Of a stretch of 64,000 nt of DNA, positions 34,710 through 41,952 are shown in pieces; position 1 is the stretch's first letter, and each line of letters begins with the position of its first letter. The translations under genes and the position numbers were made by a program. A model generated the notes under the pieces. That model saw nothing but the letters and a program-made list of their open reading frames with translations, was not told the DNA's origin and searched no databases. The stretch comes from an uncultured Tateyamaria sp. GTDB lineage: Bacteria > Pseudomonadota > Alphaproteobacteria > Rhodobacterales > Rhodobacteraceae. Location of the stretch: NCBI RefSeq assembly GCF_947488715.1, contig NZ_CANLAG010000005.1, positions 1 through 64,000 on the forward strand. Reading direction: 5' to 3'.

Positions 34710-35327
34710 ATGCTGACCTACTATTACTCCAGAGGGTCGTCGTCACTGGCGGCGCACATCCTGTTGATTGAAGTGGGTGCACGGTTCGATGCGGTTGAGG
34801 TTCCGATTTCAGACGGGGCGCACCGTGCCCCCGACTATTTGCGCATCAATCCCAAAGGTCGGATACCCGCATTGCAAACACCGGACGGTCTGATCACAGA
34901 GAATGCGGCCATCCTCGAATACATCGCAGCCACCCACGCGGACGCAGCCACCGTGCCGTCAGATGCGTTCACGCAGGCTCAGGCGCGTGCGCTTTGCGCA
35001 TATCTGGGTACAACGGTGCACGTGGCCTATGCACACGCGCGTCGCGGGGACCGATGGGCCAATCTGGACGCGTCCCTCGCCGACATGAAGGCACGCGCCC
35101 CACAGAACCTTTTGTCCTGCGCTGATTTCCTGGAAAAACATTTTGTTTCAGGGCCTTGGGCCTTGGGGGGCAAATTTTCCTTTTGCGACCCTTACCTGTT
35201 TCTTTTAGATCACTGGCTGACGCGTGTTGGCGCGTCCCTCGACGGATTCCCCAAACTCTCTGCACACAAGGCCGCAATGATGGCGCGCCCTGCCACGCGA
35301 CAGGCGCTTGCGATATACGCCGAATAG
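34710..35327 (+). CDS. Glutathione S-transferase family protein
   Basis: A 205-residue GST. The thioredoxin-like domain starts MLTYYYSRGSSSLAAHI, with a Ser-rich active-site loop, and RINPKGRIPALQTPDG (cis-Pro) plus ITENAAILEYIA provide the glutathione contacts. The C-terminal domain has FSFCDPYLFLLDHWL in place of the usual N-cap motif. It follows the TauE gene by 19 bases on the same strand. It resembles beta/theta class bacterial GSTs, and no specific substrate can be assigned. Confidence 0.78.
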   Translation: MLTYYYSRGSSSLAAHILLIEVGARFDAVEVPISDGAHRAPDYLRINPKGRIPALQTPDGLITENAAILEYIAATHADAATVPSDAFTQAQARALCAYLGTTVHVAYAHARRGDRWANLDASLADMKARAPQNLLSCADFLEKHFVSGPWALGGKFSFCDPYLFLLDHWLTRVGASLDGFPKLSAHKAAMMARPATRQALAIYAE

Positions 35328-35331
35328 CGCC

Positions 35332-35997
35332 CTAGATCACTTCGTCCCGTCGGTCGTCGCTTTCACCATATCGCTTTAGCACAGCGGGTTTGGTGCCCTC
35401 GTAAACCCGTTCAACGTTCTTGGCGATCTTGGCGTTTTCACGCTCGAACAGGCAATCGCCATTCATGTCAGAAGCAACGATGAACGGCCCCATCTTGTTG
35501 CACTTGATCACCCACATGGCTTGGGCCAAACCCAGCTCTTCGTTCCAATGTACGGCCTCGACACTTTCGACGCCGCGCCCCAACAACGCGCCCGTGCCGT
35601 AGCCGACGGTCGATAAATATACGGCGCCGTTTGGAACGAAATATTCCTTGTAGTCCTTGGACGTCATGCCGCCTTTGCCGACAATCAGCTTTGCGCCTGT
35701 CTTGGCCATCCATTCGGGCAGCCATTTGGCAAAACGGAAGGACGCCGTGGCCGTCACCGCACCCATGTCAAAAGAGCCATCGGGGTTGATCCGCGCGGCG
35801 GGTGAACAGTGGAAGTTGGCCGCCGACTGGCTGGGCAACTCCATCGGTATGTTCGCCTTGTCCTCCAGCGCGCGCATGTAGACGCCCTCGCGTGCAGTAT
35901 ACATGAGACCGTCAAGATAGACGACGTCGCCCAAGCGCAGGTCGGCGATGGCCTCGTCGGAGGGCGTTGTGGACAAGCGGACTTCGCGGGGGCTCAT
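35332..35997 (-). CDS. Class I fumarate hydratase, C-terminal (beta) subunit
   Basis: A 221-residue protein matching the beta domain of two-subunit class I fumarases and L-tartrate dehydratase. Family segments are LRLGDVVYLDGLMYTAREG, KTGAKLIVGKGGMTS and LGLAQAMWVIKCNKMGPFIV. It joins the alpha subunit encoded at 36597-37553 to hydrate fumarate to malate using a 4Fe-4S cluster. Tartrate or mesaconate are possible alternative substrates. The start overlaps the stop of a SAP-domain gene (ATGA), which separates it from its alpha partner. The upstream fumarate reductase genes support fumarate as substrate. Confidence 0.82.
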   Translation of the reverse strand: MSPREVRLSTTPSDEAIADLRLGDVVYLDGLMYTAREGVYMRALEDKANIPMELPSQSAANFHCSPAARINPDGSFDMGAVTATASFRFAKWLPEWMAKTGAKLIVGKGGMTSKDYKEYFVPNGAVYLSTVGYGTGALLGRGVESVEAVHWNEELGLAQAMWVIKCNKMGPFIVASDMNGDCLFERENAKIAKNVERVYEGTKPAVLKRYGESDDRRDEVI

Positions 35998-36596
35998 AGG
36001 TCAAGGTCTCCGGGTTCATATCGGTGGCGGCCAGTATCGGACGGTTGCTGGATCTTGAGGGCCCAAACCCGCCTGACATCGTCCATGCCCAGCGTGGGAT
36101 TGTCGGCCATGAAGTCGCGCGTATATTGGTTGAACTGGTTGTGATCCCTGATCTGAGTTTTGCCCGACGCGCTCTGACAGGTGCCATAGGCCGTACAGGC
36201 GTCGCGCAGCGTGGCCCCGGCGTTGGCCTTCATCCAATCCATAAACGCGATGTTGAATTTGAATCCATCACCCAGAGTGGATTTGAAGTACCGCCTCACG
36301 TTTTGCGTGTTGCGGTAGTTGTCGGTGATCACGGTGGCATCGTCTAACGGTGCAGAATGCCAATCAAAGCGCGACGCAGGTTTTGCCGATTTGGGCTGCG
36401 GCACTAACCGTTCGCCCGTATCCAAAAAATGCGCGATACGGTCCAACACCTCGAACTTCCCACCGCCTGTTTTCAACCCCAGTGTCCTGGCGCGCGCAAC
36501 AAGTTCATCCTTGCGCCAATACCAGCGGCGCAGCTCGGATCCGGTGGCCAGCTGTGCCATATCCGGGCGCGCATCCTGTGGCTCGCCGCGCGGCAT
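35994..36596 (-). CDS. SAP-domain/DUF6434 protein inserted between fumarase subunits
   Basis: A 200-residue soluble protein. The N-terminal half has a SAP-like helix-extended loop-helix (LRRWYWRKDELVARARTLGL, then GGGKFEVLDRIAHFL), a nucleic-acid-binding motif. The C-terminal half resembles DUF6434: TDNYRNTQNVRRYFKSTLGDG and FMDWMKANAGATL. It has no known metabolic role. It overlaps the fumarase beta start at one end and begins one base from the alpha stop at the other, so it is fully embedded in the operon. Its function in a fumarase unit is unknown; RNA or DNA binding is inferred only from the fold. Confidence 0.75.
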   Translation of the reverse strand: MPRGEPQDARPDMAQLATGSELRRWYWRKDELVARARTLGLKTGGGKFEVLDRIAHFLDTGERLVPQPKSAKPASRFDWHSAPLDDATVITDNYRNTQNVRRYFKSTLGDGFKFNIAFMDWMKANAGATLRDACTAYGTCQSASGKTQIRDHNQFNQYTRDFMADNPTLGMDDVRRVWALKIQQPSDTGRHRYEPGDLDL

Positions 36597-37553
36597 TTAT
36601 TCCGCCGCCTCGCGCTGCGGTTCCCAGTCTACCGTCTCGCGGCGTTGGTACGGCGTGAACCAGTCGGGATCCGTGCGGTATTCGACCCGCCCGTCTACGT
36701 GGATGCGCGCCACCGCGCGACGCGAGGACAGGCAAAAAGCATGCACGGACATCGGCATGCCGCCCGTGTGGCAGTAGCCCACCTCGATATTGCAATCGAT
36801 CACCATGTTCTTGCCCACAAACCCCATGGCGCCCATGCCGATGGAGTTGCCGAGCTCTTTGAACTCATCCTCCATCTCGGCAATGCGCGGGTCGGAATTG
36901 CGGCTGCCCACGATGCGCAGGGTAGAGGCACGCTTGCCCAGTGCCATGCATGTATCTTTGGACCCGCCAAGGCCAATCCCGATGATCGCGGGCTGACAGG
37001 CGAGGCCGCGTTTGCCAAATGCCATGAGGCTGTCGAGGTAGAACCGCTTGATCCCCTGAATACCATCGCTGGGAAACAGCATGCGGTAGTCAGTGCCAAA
37101 AAGGCCCCCTTTGTGCACCGTGATCAGGTCGATCCATTCCCCTTCGGGCTCGAACCCATATTCAATCTCGGGCGCGCCGATGCCGACGTTGTTGTCGTGA
37201 TCTGTCCGCCACAGCGGGTGCACCCGGTTGGGACGCAAAGGCACGCCGTTGGTTGCATTGGCAGTGGCCCGGCGCAGCGCGGTTTCCATCGCGACCATGC
37301 CACCCTCGACCTGCGCCTCGTTCCCCATCTTCACGAACCAGCGCGGCACGCCGGTGTCGCCGCACATGGCGCGGCGGTCTTCTTTGGCTGCCTCATAGTT
37401 GTCGAGCATGGCTTTGAGGACGAAGGACGAGAGGTCACCATCCTCGGTCTTGGCCGCCTGTTGCAGGCCGTCGAGGTAATCCTGCGGGATTTCGATGGCA
37501 GCCTTGTCCATAAGGACCTCGGCGGTGGATTGGATGAGGGAGATAGGGATCAT
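36597..37553 (-). CDS. Class I fumarate hydratase, N-terminal (alpha) subunit
   Basis: A 318-residue protein of the alpha family with cysteines that hold the catalytic 4Fe-4S cluster: RRAMCGDTGVPRWFVKM, GIGLGGSKDTCMALGKR and a later IEVGYCHTGG. It pairs with the beta subunit at 35332-35997. The gene lies downstream of a fumarate reductase/succinate dehydrogenase operon, separated by an inverted-repeat element at 37580-37710. Together the genes encode succinate to fumarate to malate. Malate could feed malate-CoA ligase in region 1. Tartrate dehydratase or mesaconase activity are alternatives. Confidence 0.84.
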   Translation of the reverse strand: MIPISLIQSTAEVLMDKAAIEIPQDYLDGLQQAAKTEDGDLSSFVLKAMLDNYEAAKEDRRAMCGDTGVPRWFVKMGNEAQVEGGMVAMETALRRATANATNGVPLRPNRVHPLWRTDHDNNVGIGAPEIEYGFEPEGEWIDLITVHKGGLFGTDYRMLFPSDGIQGIKRFYLDSLMAFGKRGLACQPAIIGIGLGGSKDTCMALGKRASTLRIVGSRNSDPRIAEMEDEFKELGNSIGMGAMGFVGKNMVIDCNIEVGYCHTGGMPMSVHAFCLSSRRAVARIHVDGRVEYRTDPDWFTPYQRRETVDWEPQREAAE

Positions 37554-37579
37554 ATCACGTCTCCTGATTGTGCGAGCGG

Positions 37580-37710
37580 ATGCGCCAGCCCCGACCTCGG
37601 GAGGGCCTTGCCGCCTATTCTGTCCTTTGTTCTAAAAGGCATCAGCGGAGTTTGGTGTTGCCATTGGTCCGACAAAGCCCCTCCCGGGGGGGAGGTCGGG
37701 GCTGGCGCAT
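37580..37710. repeat. Long inverted-repeat element between fumarase alpha and frdA
   Basis: The arms atgcgccagccccgacctc (37580-37598) and its exact reverse complement (37692-37710) enclose 93 bases. An imperfect continuation (gggaggg-ccttg against caaag-cccctccc) extends the stem inwards. The whole element is about 131 bases and can fold into a long hairpin. It looks like a REP- or MITE-like intergenic palindrome. No open frame or transposase is inside it. Confidence 0.7.
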
Positions 37711-37737
37711 GCGCGCCGGTTGTTCTGTGTGCCAATA

Positions 37738-39495
37738 TCATTGCGCCGCCACCAGCGTTTCGGGCTCACCCTCGGGCAGGATCGTCTCGCCCGGTCGGAC
37801 GATGGTGAATTGCACGGGTTCGCGGGTCACTTTGACATCTTTGCCCTTGAGCGTCGCCACTGTGAAGTCACTGTTTTCAATCCCGCCGTCTTCGGGAAAA
37901 TCCTCGCGGTAGTGTGCCCCGCGCGAGTTTTCGCGGGCGATCCCAGCCTTCGTGATCACCTCGGAGATATCGCAGAGCGAGCGCAGGTTCAGCCAGTCGT
38001 GCCAAGTGAGGTTGAAGGCGAGGTTGCTATCGTCCACGCCCACGTCCATCAGTGCGCCCGACACCTGCGAAATGCCATTGAGGCCGCGTTTCATACCTGC
38101 TTCGGTCCGCATGACACCCACCTCTTCCCACATCAGGTCTTGGAGCTGTTTGCGCAGGGGCAAAATTAAGTCGGGCTTGAGGCTTAGCGGATAGGTGGCG
38201 CGTTCGAATTCGGCGGCCAGCACGTCTTCGTCGGGGTCGCGCAGGGTCATGCCCGCCACGTCTCGGCCCATCGTATCGCCTGCGATGCCACCATAGACGG
38301 TCGAGTTCGCCACCCCGTTGCCGCCCAGTCGGTTGGACCCATGTGCACCGCCCGCGTCTTCACCCGCCACATAGAGGCCTTCTATCGCCGTGCGCGTGTC
38401 TACATCGACCACGACGCCGCCCATGAAATAGTGCGCCGTCGGCACAACCTCGACCTGACCACCAGCCAGATCGAAACCGCTGTCGGCACAGCGTTTGACC
38501 ATGCCTTTGAACTTCTCCGCCACCCACTCCGGCCCGAGGTGCGACATCGAGATGAACACGCCCTCTTGCTCGGGACTGTTGTTCTTGCGCATCTCCGCGT
38601 AAATCCCGCGGCTGACCACATCACGGGTGGCGCGTTCGCCCTTGCCATCATAGTCGAACATGAACCGCTGGCCTGCGTGGTTGATCAACTGTCCGCCCGC
38701 GCCGCGAAGGCCCTCTTCGAGCACGGTTCCAGTCATCCGCGTATGGTCGCCTGCCAATAGGCCCGTGGGGTGAAACTGCACCATCTCCATATCGCGCAGA
38801 GGCAATCCCGCACGCAGCGCCATGGCAAGGCCATCCATCGTCTTGTCACCGCTGGGCGTGTGGTATTTGTACATGGTCGGGCCACCGCCCGTGGCCATCA
38901 ACACGGTCTTCGCCCGCACCAGACGGAACCGCCCAGTGCGCATGTCGATCATCAGCACCCCGGCCAATGCAGACCGATCCTTCGTCGGGATCAGGCCCAC
39001 GGCGCGATGCTCCTGCATCTTTTCGACACCGCTCGCCAGCACCTTTTCCATCAGCCGGTTGATGATCTCGATGCCGGTCAAATCGCCCTTGTGCACGGTG
39101 CGGTCCGCGGTCTGGCCCGCAAATGCCTTCTGGTGCAGCGACCCGTCCGGGTTGCGGTCAAAGAAACAGCCGACCTCGTTCTCCAACTCGCGGATACGCA
39201 CCACGGCCTGCTCACAGAGCCGCCACGCCATGTCCTGATTGGGCAGCCACTTGCCGCCCTGAATGGTGTCCATGAAATGCCGTTCGACCGTGTCGCCACC
39301 GCCAAGGGCGACGTTGTACCCCCCCTGAACCATGCGCGTGCAGCCGCATTTGCCGATCAAACCTTTGACGGCGATGGTGATCTTGGTTCCCTCCGGCGCG
39401 GTTTGCTGGGCATGTAGCGCAGCGAACAGGCCCGCACCCCCGGTCCCAAGGATCAGGATGTCCGTATCGTGGCGTTCAATGTCCGCAAGTTTCAT
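37738..39495 (-). CDS. Succinate dehydrogenase/fumarate reductase flavoprotein subunit lacking the covalent-FAD His
   Basis: A 585-residue flavoprotein of the SdhA/FrdA family. FAD motif ILILGTGGAGLFAALHA, QFHPTGLLAGDH, TEGLYVAGEDAGGAHGSNRL and the active-site region LEEGLRGAGGQL are all recognisable. Canonical SdhA/FrdA has SHTVAAQGG with the FAD-linking His; here the same place reads GCTRMVQGG, so FAD is probably bound non-covalently. It is encoded with an Fe-S subunit and two membrane anchors (40178-40891, 39846-40178, 39499-39849). Thiol:fumarate reductase and L-aspartate oxidase homologues share this feature. Confidence 0.82.
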   Translation of the reverse strand: MKLADIERHDTDILILGTGGAGLFAALHAQQTAPEGTKITIAVKGLIGKCGCTRMVQGGYNVALGGGDTVERHFMDTIQGGKWLPNQDMAWRLCEQAVVRIRELENEVGCFFDRNPDGSLHQKAFAGQTADRTVHKGDLTGIEIINRLMEKVLASGVEKMQEHRAVGLIPTKDRSALAGVLMIDMRTGRFRLVRAKTVLMATGGGPTMYKYHTPSGDKTMDGLAMALRAGLPLRDMEMVQFHPTGLLAGDHTRMTGTVLEEGLRGAGGQLINHAGQRFMFDYDGKGERATRDVVSRGIYAEMRKNNSPEQEGVFISMSHLGPEWVAEKFKGMVKRCADSGFDLAGGQVEVVPTAHYFMGGVVVDVDTRTAIEGLYVAGEDAGGAHGSNRLGGNGVANSTVYGGIAGDTMGRDVAGMTLRDPDEDVLAAEFERATYPLSLKPDLILPLRKQLQDLMWEEVGVMRTEAGMKRGLNGISQVSGALMDVGVDDSNLAFNLTWHDWLNLRSLCDISEVITKAGIARENSRGAHYREDFPEDGGIENSDFTVATLKGKDVKVTREPVQFTIVRPGETILPEGEPETLVAAQ

Positions 39496-39498
39496 GGC

Positions 39499-39849
39499 TC
39501 ACATCGCCTGCATCAGGAAAAGGGTGGCAATCAGGAACGATACAGCCACAGCGCCTGCGGCCAGTGTCTTTTGTGGCGCGGACCACGGCAACCATTCCAT
39601 CGCCATCAGGCGCAGACCGCCGAACATGTGAACGGCCAGCAAAAAGACCAGCACAAATTCCGCCAGCTTGACGACCCCAATCTCGGAAAAAGCCAAAAAG
39701 CTGTCGAGCCGGTCAGGGCTGGTCAGCACCAGCGACAGAATCCAGAAATGGAACGGCAGGAACAGTGCAAGCCCAAGCCCGGACAACCGGTGCAGAATAT
39801 AGGCCAGCCACAAAGAGTGCGCACGGGATGTGATGCCAGCGACGCTCAT
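39499..39849 (-). CDS. Succinate dehydrogenase/fumarate reductase membrane anchor (C-type)
   Basis: A 116-residue inner-membrane protein with three transmembrane segments. The IL-HRLSG motif after about residue 20 and FHFW in the first helix contain His residues that fit heme b or quinone-site ligands of SdhC. The ATG at 39849 overlaps the preceding anchor gene's stop (ATGA) and lies 3 bases from frdA. It anchors the FrdAB part and passes electrons to or from quinone. Confidence 0.78.
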   Translation of the reverse strand: MSVAGITSRAHSLWLAYILHRLSGLGLALFLPFHFWILSLVLTSPDRLDSFLAFSEIGVVKLAEFVLVFLLAVHMFGGLRLMAMEWLPWSAPQKTLAAGAVAVSFLIATLFLMQAM

Positions 39850-40178
39850 GCGAATGTCACCGCCCAGACGGCCCGTGCGCCGAGCGCGAACAGCGCAAGG
39901 CCCAGACCCCACATCGCCGCCTCCAGCAGCGGCCCTTTCAGACCGCCCCATTCATGCAGCACCGTGCGCAGCCCGATCGCACCATGCACAGACACAGCCA
40001 CGACAAACAGCCCGTAGAACAGGAACCACGCAACCGACCCCTGTGTGCGGCCCAATATTTCTGCAGCACTCAACCCGCCCTGGATCGCATAGATCATCAC
40101 CGCGAGATGCCCCAGAACCAGCGGCGCCATCAGCAGCGCAGTGATCCGTTGCAACATGTACAGACGCAGCGACAGCAT
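39846..40178 (-). CDS. Succinate dehydrogenase/fumarate reductase membrane anchor (D-type)
   Basis: A 110-residue inner-membrane protein with three transmembrane segments. It opens MLSLRLYMLQRITALLMAPLV; VLGHLAVMIYA and SVHGAIGLRTVLHEW carry His residues suited to heme b or quinone binding. It follows the Fe-S subunit on the same strand with a one-base overlap at 40178. With the 116-residue protein it forms the two-protein membrane base of the complex. Confidence 0.78.
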   Translation of the reverse strand: MLSLRLYMLQRITALLMAPLVLGHLAVMIYAIQGGLSAAEILGRTQGSVAWFLFYGLFVVAVSVHGAIGLRTVLHEWGGLKGPLLEAAMWGLGLALFALGARAVWAVTFA

Positions 40179-40891
40179 CAGCGACCCCTCCGGAAAAAGG
40201 ACTTGGCCGTTTCACGTTTCAGGCCCGCAATGGCGGACATCGGGTCCAGCTCATTTGGGCAATAAGTCGTGCACGACCCCATCGAATGACAGTTGTGGCA
40301 TCCGCCCGATCCCGAAACGGCATCCAGGATTGCAACGCGCCCTTCGTCCTTGGCGTCATTCAGCAGGGTCCACGCCCGTTGCAATGCGGCCGGGCCGAGG
40401 TAGTCGGGATTGCCCGCAACCGTATCGCAGGCCGCATAGCAGACCGAGCAATTGATGCACTCAATTCCTGCGTTCGCCACGATGCGCGCGGCGCTGCCTT
40501 CGTCGACCGGCGCGATGGGGTCATGGCGGGTCAGGCCGCCGTGATGCACGCCCTCTGCATCGATCCACTTGTCAAAGAACGGGTCCATATCCACGACCAG
40601 ATCCTTGACCACAGGCAGATTGCGCAGCGGCTCGATTGTGACTGCCCCCTTGTCCAGCACCTTGGAAATGTGGGTCCGACATGTCCAGCGTGGCACGCCA
40701 TTCACCATCATCGCGCAACTGCCACACATGCCAACGCGGCACGCAAACCGATAGCTGAGCGTCGGGTCCGCGTTTTGTTGCACCCACGACACCACATCCA
40801 GCACCGTCTGGTTCTCATAGGCCGGCACGTCGAACACGGACTGTCCGCCGGATGACCGCGCCACGATTACTTTGATCCTGTCGTCGGGCAT
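40178..40891 (-). CDS. Succinate dehydrogenase/fumarate reductase iron-sulfur subunit
   Basis: A 237-residue protein with all three cluster motifs: CRVGMCGSCAMMVNG with a later Cys (2Fe-2S), CINCSVCYAAC (4Fe-4S) and CHNCHSMGSCTTYCP (3Fe-4S type). It transfers electrons between the flavoprotein and the membrane anchors. It is the first gene of the minus-strand operon. The ATG at 40891 (MPDDRIKVIV) is taken because the 2Fe-2S domain begins there; an upstream in-frame ATG at 40969 has no Shine-Dalgarno sequence. The promoter faces the divergent nitroreductase-family gene. Confidence 0.82.
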   Translation of the reverse strand: MPDDRIKVIVARSSGGQSVFDVPAYENQTVLDVVSWVQQNADPTLSYRFACRVGMCGSCAMMVNGVPRWTCRTHISKVLDKGAVTIEPLRNLPVVKDLVVDMDPFFDKWIDAEGVHHGGLTRHDPIAPVDEGSAARIVANAGIECINCSVCYAACDTVAGNPDYLGPAALQRAWTLLNDAKDEGRVAILDAVSGSGGCHNCHSMGSCTTYCPNELDPMSAIAGLKRETAKSFFRRGR

Positions 40892-41016
40892 GTCTCGTTC
40901 GGGTCTTTCTGGGTCAGGCCAAACTGTGCCACAGTATAACTGACAGCCTTGCTTTATGAAAATTATCATTCGTGACGGTGACTGTCAGTGTTTCTTACGA
41001 AAACGGCCCGCAAAGG

Positions 41017-41868
41017 ATGATCTGCGTGCAACAGAAACCTCCGCCTAGCCTTCGCGCATCTCTGGCCGAACGGTTCAGTGACGCCCCCGATGTTGATGCG
41101 CAGAGCGATCAGAATGACATCTTGCGCCACATGGCCGCGCACGCATCCTGCCGCGCCTTTCTGCCTGAAGCAGTGTCGATGGACGTGTTGAAGGTGCTGT
41201 GCGCAACGGCCCTGTCCTCACCCAGCAAGAGCGATCTGCAACAGCGCGACATCGTGCTGATCCAGTCGCCCGAACAGAGGTCCCGCATCAGTGACCTGGT
41301 GTCGGGCCAGGCTTGGGTCGCAGACGCGCCTGTGATCGCGGTGTTCTGCGGCAACAACCGGCGTCATCGATTGGCGCACGAATGGCACGACATCCCATTT
41401 GCCAATGACCATCTGGATGCCATGTTCAACGCAGCGGCGGATGCGGCCATCGCCCTTGGCGCATTCGTGACTGCCGCGCAGGCCGTTGGTTTGGGCTGTT
41501 GTCCGATCAGTGCCGTTCGAAACGAGGCAGAGGCCGTGTCAGACCTGCTTGGCCTGCCGGACCATGTCTTTCCCTTTGCCGGTCTCGCGATCGGTGTGCC
41601 GCGTTCTCAGCCCGACGTGTCGAAACGACTGCCGTTGTCGGTGACATGTCACGTGGATCGCTACGGCGAGGACGGCCTCGAAAATGCCGTGCGCACCTAT
41701 GATGCCGAACGGGCGCAGGCACAGCCATATGCCCAACAACGGTTCGCCGACCGATTTGGCGCCTCCGACACCTATGGGTGGTCCGAGGACAAGGCCCGGC
41801 AATACAGCGCGCCCGAGCGGGCAGATTTCGGCGCGTTCATCCGGCGGCGCGGTTTCTCGCTGGACTGA
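41017..41868 (+). CDS. Nitroreductase-family FMN oxidoreductase
   Basis: A 283-residue protein (start uncertain; GTG at 40972 would give 298). The FMN-binding pattern HASCRAFLPEAVSMDVLKVL and SSPSKSDLQQRD at the N-terminus, then AALGAFVTAAQAVGLGCCPI, match NADPH-dependent nitroreductases such as NfsA. The long C-terminal extension with DRFGASDTYGWSEDKARQY is less usual. Such enzymes reduce nitro, quinone or flavin substrates. It is divergent from the frd/sdh operon, and a bidirectional terminator separates it from the RTX gene. Confidence 0.7.
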   Translation: MICVQQKPPPSLRASLAERFSDAPDVDAQSDQNDILRHMAAHASCRAFLPEAVSMDVLKVLCATALSSPSKSDLQQRDIVLIQSPEQRSRISDLVSGQAWVADAPVIAVFCGNNRRHRLAHEWHDIPFANDHLDAMFNAAADAAIALGAFVTAAQAVGLGCCPISAVRNEAEAVSDLLGLPDHVFPFAGLAIGVPRSQPDVSKRLPLSVTCHVDRYGEDGLENAVRTYDAERAQAQPYAQQRFADRFGASDTYGWSEDKARQYSAPERADFGAFIRRRGFSLD

Positions 41869-41894
41869 TCCTACGACCACGAGCGCCGCGCAAG

Positions 41895-41925
41895 AAAAAA
41901 GCCCCCGCACATGCAGGGGCATTTT
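41895..41925. terminator. Bidirectional terminator between nitroreductase and RTX genes
   Basis: The stem gcccc-(ccgcacatgcag)-gggc region (41901-41920) is preceded by six A and followed by TTTT, so it can act in both directions between the two convergent genes. Confidence 0.75.
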
Positions 41926-41952
41926 CCAACTCTTGCTCTTGCCCGGCGGGCG

